The translations under genes and the position numbers were made by a program. From Fragilariopsis cylindrus CCMP1102 (lineage: Eukaryota; Bacillariophyta; Bacillariophyceae; Bacillariales; Bacillariaceae): a stretch of DNA of 64,000 bases. Of the stretch, positions 11,512 through 23,800 are shown piece after piece. The notes beneath the pieces were generated by a model that worked only from the letters and a program-made list of their open reading frames with translations, made no database searches and was not told where the DNA came from. Location: positions 186,001 to 250,000 of the forward strand of contig FMBT01000319.1 in assembly GCA_900095095.1 (NCBI GenBank), written 5' to 3'. How positions within the stretch are numbered: the first letter of the stretch is position 1; the number at the start of each line of letters is the position of its first letter.

Positions 11512-13050
11512 ATGAACATCTGTAGTAACAGGCGGATATTCAATATTAACTTCATCATTCTGACGACGACGATGTTGTGTCGAATTGTCAAATCATTCCA
11601 ATGTAATTCAAGAAAAAGTTATCACACTCAAATCGTTGAGAGGGTAACTAGTAAGCGAACAATTAGCGGGTCTATACTTAGACTTGATATTTGCTCTTCC
11701 GTTCAACATGATCAGCAACGACGGCAGCAACGACGACGACAACAACAAACACGACTTTTCGCGAGTACGACGACGATGACAAAATCATCATCATCATCAT
11801 CATCTCCCGATATTAATTTAGCTGATATACAGCGACAGTTCCAAGTAGCCGTAGACTTAATGCTTACGAACGTCAAAGCAACTCCTGATAATTTGGATAT
11901 AATCGTTGAAGAGCTTGAAAAGGAATCATCTGATCCATCATTTTGGGATGCCGAAAATAAAGATCGAAATAGTCGTGTTACGGCACAGCTAAGTAAGTAT
12001 GGTCGTATTCAAAATAGATTAAAGGAATGGAACAGATGGAAAGAAGACGGGGAGGTTGCAATGGAAATGTTATCGCAGGCTGATGAAATGAAAGACGACG
12101 AGGAATGGGGAGACGACGAATCACTCTTCACCGATGCTGAATATAATTCAATTATAGAAGACATACAGACATCGGCTAATGAATTATTGAAAGACGGAGA
12201 ACGATACCAGCTTGAACTATTATTAAGTGGTCCGTACGACGAACAACCCTGTCGGATTCTGTTGACAGCAGGGGCGGGTGGTACTGAAAGTAACGATTGG
12301 GTAGCCGATTTGAAACGTATGTACGAACGTCATGCTCAAAAGATGGGATATATTTTGAAAATTGAAGATGAGCAAAAAGGTGATGTAGTGGGATATAAGA
12401 GCGTGGAAATGATCGTGTCGTCTTCTACTTCAGGTGATGGAGCGGCGCATCCCTACGGTTGGTTCAAAGGAGAAAAGGGCACCCATCGACTTGTTCGGCT
12501 TTCGCCTTTCAATGCCAATAACAAACGCCAAACGACATTTGCTGGGGTGGACGTTGCTCCTATATTTTTAGATGAGGATCAACTCCGGGATATTATAATT
12601 CCCGACAAGGATTTAGAAATAACTACTATGCGTAGCGGTGGTGCTGGTGGTCAGAATGTTAATAAAGTAAATTCTGCCGTACGTATAAAACATCTACCGA
12701 GTGGTCTGAATATTAAATGTACACAAGAACGAAGTCAACTGTTAAATAAAGACATAGCTATGAAACGACTGAAGGCACAATTATTGGCCATAGCGGCTGA
12801 GCAACGAGTTGCTGAAATTAAAGAAATTCGGGGTGATCAGGTTGAGGCTAGTTGGGGTATGCAAATTAGAAATTATGTCATGCATCCATACAAAATGATC
12901 AAGGATCAACGAACAGGGTGGGAGACGAGTAACGTTCAAAATTTTATCGATGGTGATCTCGAGGATTGCATTGCTGAGTTGTTAAAGACTCAAGCCAAGG
13001 ATGAGCAGAAAGCTTCCCTTCGAGAAACTGATGATGAAATAGTAACCTGA
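11512..13050 (+). CDS. prfB: Organellar peptide chain release factor 2
   Basis: A single-exon gene of 512 residues from the first ATG; codons just upstream are open but lack an ATG. Class I release factor: the stop-codon-reading tripeptide SPF, diagnostic of RF2 (UAA/UGA), is at about 331-333, and the universal GGQ peptidyl-hydrolysis motif is at about 379-381 in [13 protein letters not shown]. The helical N-terminal domain (about 105-230) and the closing [14 protein letters not shown] segment are also typical of RF2. The N-terminal extension of about 95 residues begins with a hydrophobic stretch (about 10-28) followed by KSF and a basic Gln/Arg/Ser-rich part, as in a bipartite plastid pre-sequence. 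Plastid location is likely and a mitochondrial one cannot be excluded. It terminates translation of organelle genes ending in UGA or UAA. Confidence 0.93.
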   Translation: MNICSNRRIFNINFIILTTTMLCRIVKSFQCNSRKSYHTQIVERVTSKRTISGSILRLDICSSVQHDQQRRQQRRRQQQTRLFASTTTMTKSSSSSSSPDINLADIQRQFQVAVDLMLTNVKATPDNLDIIVEELEKESSDPSFWDAENKDRNSRVTAQLSKYGRIQNRLKEWNRWKEDGEVAMEMLSQADEMKDDEEWGDDESLFTDAEYNSIIEDIQTSANELLKDGERYQLELLLSGPYDEQPCRILLTAGAGGTESNDWVADLKRMYERHAQKMGYILKIEDEQKGDVVGYKSVEMIVSSSTSGDGAAHPYGWFKGEKGTHRLVRLSPFNANNKRQTTFAGVDVAPIFLDEDQLRDIIIPDKDLEITTMRSGGAGGQNVNKVNSAVRIKHLPSGLNIKCTQERSQLLNKDIAMKRLKAQLLAIAAEQRVAEIKEIRGDQVEASWGMQIRNYVMHPYKMIKDQRTGWETSNVQNFIDGDLEDCIAELLKTQAKDEQKASLRETDDEIVT

Positions 13051-14950
13051 TAACTGATATAATGTAAAATATGAAATAATAATTACTAGTACAAACATTT
13101 ATACAGTCATTGTTTTGGAGTAATTACGTTGTAGTAGTATAGTAGATATAGAAACTTAATTGGATAAAATCACAGGAGTAGGAACATAACTAGTTCTGAA
13201 ATACAGCTATAGATAATTGTTGTCAAATGCAGCAGTGCTGTTTAGATGCATCAAATAATGTGATAAATATTTATATGATAATAATATGAATATTTAGTTT
13301 AAACACTTCTGGCAAGCAACGGATGTATATGGCCCACCACTGGACACAAAGTTGCAACACCCCATTAGGAGCACGACTACTGTCTCATAAGAGATAGCAT
13401 CTATAACTATAAATCCACCACTCAGTAGTTAATGATCATCTCATCTCAGGGATGTAGCAGAAAAAAACCCACCTAAAGGGGGAATATCCCATGATCAATG
13501 TTGGGGCTTAGAGAATCCAATATTTGTGCAAAAGTACTGATTGATTATGAATAGTTATTAACTAGCAATACTCAAACCCCGCGATGTCATTGCAATGCAC
13601 TAGTTATAGAGCTAATTAAATCAGGAGCATCAATCCTCTATGACAATATACAAAATATGTGTGGTCCATTCTCCTTTCAATGGAGGCTCCGCAGATCAAC
13701 AGGCTGACAGCATCATACTTACCAGGTATCTTGCTACTAATTCTGTTCCTACACTATTTGAAAGGATAATCAAAAGTGGCTCACCTAGATTGCATATGGT
13801 CTCCTTTTAACTACCATTTTCACTGAGCGCATGTGTGCAATCTGGAGGAGTGACCTATAAGTACAGACTTAGTCCCAAGCTGGCTGTTTCCTTAGTCTTG
13901 TGTGTAATTAATATCGGTTTCACTGCGCACATGTGCGTAATCTGGAGGAGTGGTACAAACAGACCTTGGAAATGATGTCACCACTTCAGTTTCACTGCGC
14001 CCATGTGCGCAATTCCGGGAGTGACCTAGAAGTACTGACCAACTGGATGTGATAGTGGAAAAATCCCATGGTTGTCGATCAACCAACCTCCTTGTCGTTA
14101 CCCCTGCTTAGCTCTGTTTAGCTTGTAAGACGCACCTCACCAGAGTGAGTATACAGGTCGCTGTTACAGGCTAACAATCAGCATTTTTCTCCTGTTCTTT
14201 CTATCACCTATCCTATTAGTTGATATCAAGACACACTGAGTTCACCGGTCAAAACAAGGGTCTGGAGATGGTGTACGAACACCGTGATCTTTATTTGTCG
14301 CATCATAAAACAACATGTGTAAACCTCATTGTCACGAAGCGGCGAGGACAACCCCTCTTCAATTTTCCGCTCGCGGATCATTATTAGTTCAAACTAAGAG
14401 TGTTCCTGGTTCTGATTCTAGTGATGATGATTTGTTCCATGTCGCTAGTGCTTTAGTATACCTTGAGATAGTGACATAGTATATGATGCAGCGCTGGGTC
14501 TATTTGAGATGATGGGTGATCATATTATATATTGTTGGTGGTTCATTTCAGGAGTTCTGGAAGGATTCAGGTCTTGACTCTTTACCAAGCTAGGTCTAGA
14601 ATATGGTGAGTCATGGTAATGGTGCAATGTTTCTGTTATTGTGCATGTGGAGTGGCTAATAATAAGAGAATTAATCAAATAAATATTATGTTACAGTAGC
14701 AAAAACTTGCACAAAATCGTTCCCGTCCAAAGTGAAGCGCATGTGTTGGCTCATAACCTTATTTCCAGCCAATAAAAAAGAGAACGCTATTTTACGTGTT
14801 TTAATTACGGTGTGTAGATTCGTTCATTCGCTCCAAGATGAGCAATGATACACGACACTACGGTTCCCATTTAAACTTCCCAAGGTAGTTCGCAAGCGTA
14901 CTAGTTACAATATAACATACAAAACAAAGTCATAAAAGTAGCTATCAATC
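13051..14950. other. 1.9 kb gene-free block with degenerate repeats
   Basis: No open frame shows a domain. Three related copies of a short hairpin-like unit lie at 13817-14040 (listed separately). The stretch 14100-14330 contains TTGATATCAA preceded by a pyrimidine-rich run, faintly recalling the end of a diatom copia LTR, but I see no partner LTR, gag or pol. The last few hundred bases before 14951 should be the promoter of the zuotin gene. Confidence 0.4.
13817..14040. repeat. Three degenerate copies of a palindromic repeat unit
   Basis: Copies begin near 13817, 13917 and 13989, each with TTTCACTG, then an ACATGTG-centred palindrome, then a CTGGAGGAGTG-like tail. In the middle copy the core CGCACATGTGCG is a perfect 12-bp palindrome; in the others it is partly broken. 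Copies 1 and 3 share the longer tail GTGACCTA-AAGTAC. Spacing is irregular (about 100 and 72 bp). No coding sequence. Confidence 0.65.
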
Positions 14951-16807
14951 ATGCCCTCCATTACTAAAGTAGCCGACGTCTTAGATTGGCCAGATGACAA
15001 TGTCGGAAAAGTTACTGTTGAATGTGCCGGTCAAGGCTTCATGGAGTTTTACCGAATATTGAAATCAGCTGGAGATGAAGAAAAGGTCTGGGCTACGCAA
15101 CTGGCTAAAGACGAGGTAGATGTAACGCAAGACGGAGAAGAAAGTAGTAACGATGATGATAAAAATACCTCTGCTTCCACCGTTGACTTGTTCTCTTTGT
15201 CTGAAATAGATTTAAAGGAAATTGACTATTACACGGTCCTTTCTCTCGCGTGCCGACCAACCATCACTCCTGATGATGTCAAAAAGGCCTATCGCAAAGC
15301 TTGTTTGAAGTACCATCCAGATAAGTCCGGTCGAGGGGAGGAAGATGCCGTTTTCCTCAAGGTCAAGACAGCCTTCGAGACATTGACAACCCAGAAAAAA
15401 GCTTACGACTCGACTGAAATGCCTTTTGATGAATCGATTCCATCAGACAAAACGAAATCAACTGTTGATTTCTTTGAATTGTGGGAACCGGTATTCCAAC
15501 GCAATTTACACTTTGACTCTCGACTGTTGGCATCATCGAACAATTCGAAACAAAGCAAAAAAAACAGGCGCAGCGGTGGCTCTTCGCGAAATTTGAAGAA
15601 CAACAAGAATAAACAAGGACCCCCTTCGTTAGGAGATGATTCCACTCCCGTTGAAGAGGTCCACGAATATTACGAGTACTGGATTCATTTTGAAAGTTGG
15701 AGAGACTTCAGTCTACAGGCAGCCCGAGAATTAGAAACGCAGGAGCATTTGGATAATGCTGAATCACGATACGAGAAGCGATGGTTTCAAAAGGAGATTG
15801 ATCGTGCTGCGAAGAAACTCAAGGCACAGGAGGTTTCCCGGATGACACTGCTTGTGGAACGGGCGATGGCGGCCGATCCTCGATTGATTCAAGAAAGAAA
15901 AAGATTGATTGACGAAAAAGGTAGGAAGCAACGGGAGCGGATACAGGAAGCTCTTGATAAGAAGCAGAAAGAGGAGGATGCGATAGTAGCCGAGCAAAAT
16001 CGTGTGGAAGATGAAAAGAAACAAAAGGCGGAAGAAAAGGTGTTGAGAGAAAAAGGAAAGAAGTTGCTCAGAAAGGCTAAGCAAGCATTCAAACGACATG
16101 TCAGCGCTGCACTCGAGAAATTGGAACTGAAGGAATATGCCTTGGAGGATGAAGTAGACTTGATTTGTATTGAGCTGAATCATCTCAAGTTAACGAAGTT
16201 CAACAGCCAGCTCGACTCGAAAGCGGCAACTGAAGTTGTTGCTATTGTGAAGACGAGGGTGAAGAATATTCAAGATGGGGTGGAAGAGGACGACGCAGAG
16301 GATGAACAGCCCGAACCGTCTAGCGTGGCTTCGAATGGATCTGATAGTAAAACGATTGTAAGTAACGGCGAGACTACAAATATATCATCTAGTTCTACCA
16401 CTAAAAAGTTACCTTTTACTAAGGAAGAAATGTCTGCCTTGTCTAAAGGTGTAAAAAAGTTTCCAGCAGGCGGTGGAAATCGATGGGATCAAATTTCCCA
16501 CTACATCAACAATGTTTGTCGACCAGATGATCCAAGGACGAAAGAGGAATGTATTGAGATCTTCAACAAAGTCAATAAAGCTGGAAAGCAACTTCCGAAT
16601 GGTAACACGAGTCATGCTGTAGACGATTCCGATGTATGGAACTCAGAACAAGACCAACAACTACAAAAGGGTCTAACAATGTTCCCATCGAGCATAGAAA
16701 AAAACGAACGTTGGAGCAGTATTTCAGATGAAGTAACGGGAAAGTCAAAGAAGGAATGCGTTGAACGGTTCAAAGCAATCCGAGATGCGTTAAAGGCCAA
16801 GAAATGA
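14951..16807 (+). CDS. ZUO1: Zuotin/DNAJC2 (MPP11) ribosome-associated J-protein
   Basis: A single-exon gene of 618 residues, ATG start. A J domain lies at about 92-153 with the HPD tripeptide at 122-124, needed to stimulate Hsp70 ATPase. The zuotin homology region follows with a long, very charged Lys/Glu/Arg/Gln helix (about 270-400) that in the family contacts the ribosome. Two SANT/Myb-like repeats close the protein (about 486-550 and 561-615; KLPFTKEEM... and DVWNSEQDQQL...). The J-ZUO-SANT-SANT order is that of animal and plant DNAJC2/ZRF1; yeast Zuo1 lacks SANT domains. Expected role: partner of an atypical Hsp70 in the ribosome-associated complex at the tunnel exit, and possibly chromatin binding as reported for ZRF1. 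The gene is intact. Confidence 0.95.
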   Translation: MPSITKVADVLDWPDDNVGKVTVECAGQGFMEFYRILKSAGDEEKVWATQLAKDEVDVTQDGEESSNDDDKNTSASTVDLFSLSEIDLKEIDYYTVLSLACRPTITPDDVKKAYRKACLKYHPDKSGRGEEDAVFLKVKTAFETLTTQKKAYDSTEMPFDESIPSDKTKSTVDFFELWEPVFQRNLHFDSRLLASSNNSKQSKKNRRSGGSSRNLKNNKNKQGPPSLGDDSTPVEEVHEYYEYWIHFESWRDFSLQAARELETQEHLDNAESRYEKRWFQKEIDRAAKKLKAQEVSRMTLLVERAMAADPRLIQERKRLIDEKGRKQRERIQEALDKKQKEEDAIVAEQNRVEDEKKQKAEEKVLREKGKKLLRKAKQAFKRHVSAALEKLELKEYALEDEVDLICIELNHLKLTKFNSQLDSKAATEVVAIVKTRVKNIQDGVEEDDAEDEQPEPSSVASNGSDSKTIVSNGETTNISSSSTTKKLPFTKEEMSALSKGVKKFPAGGGNRWDQISHYINNVCRPDDPRTKEECIEIFNKVNKAGKQLPNGNTSHAVDDSDVWNSEQDQQLQKGLTMFPSSIEKNERWSSISDEVTGKSKKECVERFKAIRDALKAKK

Positions 16808-17314
16808 TGATAAAATAGAAATTATGCAAAATTTTATAACAAGATTGATTGTAGTATATAATCTGTAGTTCACTATCTTCACATATATTTTTAGTGCAAA
16901 TTCTTTTCAAATATTTCCGTATGGAAAGATGACTGACTCGTTCCTTTGTAATACAGTACGAAGATGGTATCTCTATTTCTACTCCAACACTACCTACAGT
17001 TGCTGCAATATTCCGAAAGAAAATGTCATACTACACTAGTAGTTTTTAAAATCACTACCGGGTGCCATGCCCTCCCCCATTCTCATACTCACCCCCAAAT
17101 TTATGATTGATACCTTTTGTCAGCCAACCCATTCACTTATCACATTGAACATAGCTCTATTCAATATTGAATATCATCACACTTCAAACATCATCGTCCG
17201 ATCAATGAAATCAAAAATCGATCAATGAAGTATCTCATTTTTTTCAATCAACACCCCGCCAAATGAAAGTTGAAAGACAATCAATGTGGTAATCAGATCA
17301 ATCCTTCCACAACA
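16808..17314. other. Tandem intergenic region
   Basis: About 500 bp between two plus-strand genes. The left half should be the zuotin 3' UTR. The right half is AT-rich, with two copies of a GATCAATGAA(A/G) word around 17200-17230, and should be the promoter of the fusion gene. No gene or RNA is recognisable. Confidence 0.4.
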
Positions 17315-20300
17315 ATGCAAGTTATGTGCCAAGTTACTCAATTGACAACAATTATATTCGGTGTCGTCGCCTTTCTGCTGCCTTCATTCACCACACCGAC
17401 CCACATCATCATCATCATCATCATCATCATCAAGGGCGAGTATTCCTAGTAGCTCTCGGTTGGTCTTACTGGATGTCGACAACACCGTCTATCAAGAATG
17501 TCATGCTGGTATTGAATCTCAGATCGTTCGTGGAACGCATTCATACTGTAAAGATATTTTGGGGATGGAAAAAGAGATGGCGGATGATCTATATACCCAG
17601 TTTGGATCCACAATTGAGGGTATACGGCAAACCATGTGGAAGGGCTTATCAAACGACAAACTTCAGGAGAATCTAAGGGAGTTCTATCATGCAGTGTACG
17701 ATAATGTTGATCCTTCCATATTGTTATCTGATACGAGTGGTGGGAGTAGCAGTAGCAGCAGCAGCCAGCAGTACGGGATACTCACATGCTTCCAACGAAG
17801 AAATCAAACTAGCACGTCAACTTTTAAAGTCGAGTCCCATACCCCTTGCCTTGGCATCCAACTCTCCATCTTGGCATGTCGGCAAGGTTCTAAGAGCATT
17901 GGGATTAGCAACAGTACTTAGGAAATCTGAAATATTTACCCCCGACCGACTAGCATCGTACCCTACTAAGCATCAGCCCAAAGATTTTTTTTCTACCGTA
18001 ACCGACGACGACGATGGGGGAAATCATCTTAGCAAATATAATTCCATCAGCTTTCTCGACGACTCTAGTCATAATTTAAGAAGTGTACAAGATTATTTCC
18101 CTGGTGTTCTAGACAGGATCCATCATATCAACCGTAGATTAGAAAAAGATGACGATGATGACGACGACAACAACCTCAGCAATGATCATAACGGCGAGAA
18201 AAATCTCGTCCAAGCTCTGCTCCAAGACTTTGGAATGATTGATCCTAATTTTCACTTCTCTCAAACTCAATATCTTGAATCCAAAAACAATGTCGATCGT
18301 CGATCTATACATGCTGATACTTGGAACAAAGTTGTGAAAGAATTGAAAGTACGTGCAGCAAGTGAAGGCGATCATTACAATGGGAATAATCGAGGAGATT
18401 CTTCAATAGTGAGTAATACTTTATCGTCACTTTGGATTGTTGATCTTGGAGCTGGTCTCTTGTCGATATTAGATCTACTTCTTCATGGAGATGACAAGCA
18501 TGGATTAATGGCACTCATTTCAACGACTGATTCTACGAATAATTCATCATCATCTTCCCAAAAATATTTAGAAGTAAAAACAATTCACTACACGGCATAT
18601 GAGTCAAATCAAGAACTATACATATCGTGTCATACGCGTTTACTTTCTTGGGGCTTCAATGAGATTGCGGTAAAGGTATCAAATGATGATGATGGTGAGC
18701 CAGAAATTGCAGACTATTACAAGGATCAGAAAGGGGTCCGAATTCGGGTAAAACTGATTCTCCGAAACTTTGCAGATACAGATGACGATACAATTATCAT
18801 GCCCGAAATACCAGAAAGTGTTACACCCGATTTGATTGTAGGATGTTGTTTCGCTGACTTAATAGATCCCGAAAAATTGGTTCCAGACTTGATACGCTCA
18901 TTTGGTCTGCTTAATACATCCATATCTGATTCTTCCCTGAAAGGAACATTAATTTACTTCCCTATTACCTTTACTGGGACCACTCAGTTTCTTCCACCAC
19001 AGCCCTTTGAATGTCAAACTGGAGGGAGCATCAACGAGAACACAATACCATCCGATACCATGGCTTTTAGATCCTATTCCAGGGCGCTTGAATCAGTCCT
19101 TTATCACAACCTAGATCCTTATCGTCTGCAAGATGTTATGGAAGACTATGGTTATCATTTGGTAGGTTTTGGTTCTTCGGATTGGAAAATTGACCCAGAG
19201 CATGATTCCTATTTGTACGAGACAATGCTATATTTTTTCGGGAGTACTGGAGGGCCTCAGCTTTTGAAAGAAGGTTGGGACGCAGCAGGATGGATCGAAC
19301 GGGCCCGCAACAAGCGTCCTGCCATACAAGTGTCGAATCAAGACTTGCTCTTTCAAATGGTACCGATGACAGGACTAGGGGAGCTTAAGGAGAATCTCAA
19401 TGATGAAAATAACAACCAAATGGTATCAAAAAAACATTCTAGAGAAATTTTGTTTACTGAGCCATATAAAGTGACAACGAAACAGAAAGATCTCTCGTCT
19501 AAATTGGGACCACGGCAAGTTCTCAGTAAGTTTATTTTCATCAATGGAATTCAAAAAAAGATCGAATCGAAGTTTCTTTAGATATGCCAGAAATTGCTAA
19601 CTTTATTTCTACCCTATCCGCTTAGTTCGTGCATCTTACTCATTAATAAGTTCAGGAACTGAATTAAAGATTTTTAAGGGGAAGTTTGACGATGACGCGG
19701 CCCTTGATATCAACATCAAGAATATGGAAGACGAACGCATGTCCTACCCTTTGTCGTATGGCTACTGCCTTGTGGGAGTTGTTGTTGACTGTGGAAGTGA
19801 GGTTTTACGTGAGAAGTATATGGGTAAAACAGTTTTTACATTTTCTCCACACGCCACTCATATCATTACAGACGTTGATGCAACACAAATAGTACCCGAT
19901 GGAATTAACGCTCAAGACGCAATCTTCATGCCATCTATAGAAACGGCTCTGTCAATAGTTCACGACGCTAATGTAAGAGTAGGAGAGAATGTGGCAGTGT
20001 ACGGTCAAGGCTTGATAGGTCTACTCGTCACAGCTCTATTAAGCCGTGGTAAAAGCACTTTCGATCATGATGTTACGAGCGGAAAATTCGATAGTATTAC
20101 GGCCTTTGATATGATTCCTGACCGTCTCGCTGCGGCGTCTAAAATGGGAGCTTCTCAAGCACTCGTTCCAGGTACAGAATCTCAAGGAGGGCCCTTTGAC
20201 GTTTCGATAGAAGTGAGTGGGAATGCCCGAGCTTTACAATCTGCAATTGATAACACCTCGCACGGTGGAAAAATAATAATAGCGAGTTGGTACGGCAACA

Positions 20301-20557
20301 ATGATGTCTCGCTTAAACTGGGTATCGAATTTCACCGAAGCCATAAAACAATTCAAACATCACAGGTTAGCGAGATCCCGGCAAGCATGTCGCGATTGTG
20401 GAGCAAGGAAAGAAGATTTGCCTTTACCTGGGAATTAGTGAAGCAGATACGACCTTCTAGACTATTGAGCAAGATTCTAACTCTAGAACATGCCCAAGAA
20501 GCATACGAAGCGTTGGATAATGGGACTGAGATTGCTATTGCATTTGACTATTCATAA
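17315..20557 (+). CDS. HAD phosphatase - SAM methyltransferase - medium-chain dehydrogenase fusion (two frameshifts)
   Basis: ATG at 17315 opens a signal-peptide-like N-terminus (VTQLTTIIFGVVAFLLPSF). The frame then changes in an (ATC)n tract at about 17404-17431 and again at one extra C in an (AGC)n tract at 17755-17768. A 100-nt GTAAGT...TAG intron lies at 19526-19625. Corrected length is about 1046 residues. Domain 1 is a pyrimidine-nucleotidase-like HAD: nucleophile DVDNT, motif II ALASNS, Lys in PTKHQPK, acidic pair FLDDS. Domain 2 is a class I methyltransferase: VDLGAG, acidic residue in YTAYESN. Domain 3 is a medium-chain dehydrogenase related to the BchC-type branch: SLISSGTEL, Rossmann GQGLIG, IIIASWYG, then KTIQTSQVSEIP. 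The catalytic-zinc Cys and structural-zinc Cys cluster are not visible. Substrate unknown; three linked activities on one small molecule is my inference. Confidence 0.8.
17404..17431. repeat. (ATC)n microsatellite at a frame change
   Basis: About nine ATC units. Upstream of it the signal-peptide frame is open; downstream of it the HAD frame is open, offset by one base. The tract reads as Ile, Ser or His runs depending on frame, so length errors here are easily hidden. Confidence 0.8.
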
Positions 20558-20820
20558 TACACACATAGTATACTTCATGATTTCAATTTCTTAGATCTTG
20601 ATAATTTCCCCAAGAACTGATAATCTTTTTTTGTGTAGTTGTAAGAAGAATCTAGTAGAGGAGAATGATACCTCATCAGTCTCATAATGTAAGGTCCGTA
20701 CAAAACAATATCGAGAAATTGACAACTTGATTCAACTTACGCGCCACTATACGGCTGGATGATCGACAAGTAGTGTATGACACTAGTTACATTATTATCT
20801 CGTGCCAATCTAATTTCATA
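20558..20820. other. Convergent intergenic region
   Basis: A 263-bp gap between the 3' ends of the fusion gene (+) and the ubiquitin protease (-). No gene is recognisable. Confidence 0.4.
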
Positions 20821-23800
20821 TTAGATAAGTACTCGCCGTTGATAAAAAAGAATGTAGGCCGCAGATGACGGAATTTCATTAGAAGGAATGGGACTCACAA
20901 TCGAGTCGTCATAGACATTCCATTTGCCATAATCATTATAATCGTCATCATTTTCCATGGCAAATGCCGTATAATGACCAAATCCCATTCGACCGTAGTG
21001 GTTGACGACTGCAAATAAATCATAATCAGCTGGTATGTTGTTGTCAACAAATCCATTATTGCCTTCGTCGGACTTCCGACCAGCACAGTGGGGATCCATG
21101 TTCAATCCTGTCAGTGGAAATCGACAAAGGTACCAGTTTGTCTCGCCGGAGAGCGTGTTTAAATTCAAAACGCTTGAGATGGACAACCAGGATGTTAGGC
21201 AACTTCCACAATTTCATGGTTTTCAATGCTTGAACATGTTCGCTGCATTTGGAGCAGTACCACATATTGTTTACATCAAGGCGCTCTGGCTTGGAGAAAG
21301 ATTGAAAGCATTGGTGTAATGTGACTCCCTCCTTTGTACTTGAAGATTTCTTTTGCTGACGTATGGATTCGATAAAGCTTGGGTGATCATCACATTCAAG
21401 AAATCTATTGGGGTTGATTACTATTCCCTCTTTCTTGTTGCATACAGTCGGAGATGTCCAAACAAGATTTAAGAACAAGAAACTTTCGGCATAGTCTTCA
21501 CCCAAAACATCTGACAGCAGTATCTTGGATTTTTTTGGAATAACTGAAGTTTTTCGGTCGTCCTCTTCTGTCTGAAAGACATGTCGCGGCCGACCTTTAG
21601 GGTCCACAACGTGGATAGTCAAGGCTTCTTCTAGTCTACAATGGTGCGCGGCGTCATCACAAGCTCCCTCTACCCCCTCTATTTCGACCACTCCTGTCCC
21701 ATCCTCGGTTCCTTCTACCATTCGTCGCACATTATTCCATATTAATTGCCATATATCATGACAATTACCGTTATTGGCGTCCATTGAGGTCATAAAGGGC
21801 AACCCAATTGGTATTCGCTTAAGACTATCGCCGTTTTCAATACTGCCGTCATTCATAGTCGCATCATTGCTCGTACTGTTACCTCCTTCATTCGCACTGT
21901 TGCTGCTACTTATTCTCATCTGCAGGGATTGCGAGACGATGATGTGTACAGTATTTGTTACCGTATACGGTGTCACTTCGTAAGCAACAATGAAATCTTC
22001 ATTGGGTCGAATGATCGATATATGTTTGTTGTCTTCCAGTAGTTTATGAATACTATTCTCATAAACATCAGTCAAAACAAGTTTCGTCACGGGAATTTGT
22101 GCCAATTTGGAAACAGCTAGTTTCAGTTCCGAAATGGTAGATTGGTTTCGAAGATTTATTCCATATCGAACAGGCTTTCGTGTACCATCATAAAAATGGA
22201 CCAAGACAGGAATAGTCACCATAGACCAGGCAAGATTGTTAGTAGGAATTTCCAATGAAACATGATTAAAGGTATCAAAGGACATGGATACTCGATTACA
22301 TCGTGGACAGACACAAGTCGATTGAAATTGTCCATAGAAAGTGTCCAACACAAGTGAATCGTTTCGCCGTTTATGGGCATCCCAGGCCCTGGCTGCAGCT
22401 ATGGCCATGTTTTGCCCATCCGTCACATCAGGCATTTCAACATATGGAGCTCGGCGAATACGATTTAGATCCTCATGGAGACCATCTAAAAGATAAGCTA
22501 AAAATTCTTGAGCATCATGTTGATGACAACCTGCGAAGCGTGGTGCAAAAAGGACGATTGAACGTTTCAATGCAACAGGTGATATTGACTTATTCATCCC
22601 CGATTTCATCCAAACATCTTTAAGGAATACTTCATACGCCGAAGCCAGTTTTCCACCTGTCCCGAGTGGATTAGAAGTGTTCAGATCCGATTTGAATCGG
22701 TTGGAAAGAAAATATCGCGTCAGGGGTGTGCATTTCTGAAGTGACTGTAAAGCTGAATTCATAAAGCACGTATTGCCCAAATTATTAAGTCCAACGCGAC
22801 CATTGGAATCTGGTGGAAGGGATATGTGCAACACCGATTGCTCAGTATTCCCTTCAGCTGTTAATTTCACTCGCTGAGATTTACAATGAGTCCTGTGAAA
22901 AAACCAATGAGATTCTTGACAATTCTTATCGCAATATTGAACCGACATACATTGACTACATCTTGAACTTGCTCCCGGTGCTCGGCATGCATTGCAACGA
23001 GACGACTCTCCTCCAGGCAGTTGTACAGTGGTGCTATTATGATGAATATCTTTTCCATTTGACGTAGGAGGGGGGTAAAGGAATATGTTATAATCTTTTG
23101 TAACTCGCCGACACAAACTAGGAGATCTCTCTCCATACCATGACCTTAACGCGTTATATACTTCTCGCGGCAAGATTTCATAATGATACCCCCGAATAAG
23201 ATTTGTTTTTAGGGATACAACATCTATATTACTATCAACAGGAATTGGTTGAAACCATTGATTGGGAAAAGCATTATTGGATGTTACCAAGAGATCAGTA
23301 TTATCGATTTCCCCCGGAGATTCTACTATGATGTCGTCATCATCATCATCACTATCATCATCATCTGTCATGTCATCGTAACGATCTTTACGATAATTTA
23401 GGGAAACAGTAGCATCCGGTGGTAAATAGTCCAATACACGTTGTGTGCGCTCTGATGAATGTATGTTACTTGCAGAAACAGAACTGGCAGTAGTAGTATC
23501 ATTTCTAGTATAAAAGAAATCAACATATCGACACCACTTTACCCACCAGTTCCATTCCAATAGGTACATTGCCTCTCCCGTTAATGCTTTATGTTGTTGC
23601 TGTGACAGATTTTGTTGACGCGCAAGTAGCAGTCGTAGAACGCTCTGTTTTTGTTGTGATTTCGATGCAGTAGCGAAATGTAGTTGTTGTTGTTGTTGTT
23701 GTGGCTGCGAAAGTCCATTGAAATTGTTTATGCTGTGATCCACTTGCGGTTCTTGTTGGGGTATAGTAGTGTGAACTGGATATGAATTTGTGTGTGTGTT

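Noticed and set aside
14100-14330. Possible copia-type LTR end (TTGATATCAA)
   Set aside because: Only a faint resemblance; no second LTR, primer-binding site match, gag or pol is visible in the window.
17326-17676. Plus-strand frame with a His run
   Set aside because: It is the third frame of the (ATC)n tract and overlaps the HAD domain; it has no domain of its own.
17696-17768. A 73-nt intron (GTACGA...CCAG) as cause of the frame change in the HAD domain
   Set aside because: It would restore the frame but would delete YDNVDPSIL, which matches a conserved part of the HAD cap. A single extra C in the AGC run explains the data better, although the intron is not fully excluded.
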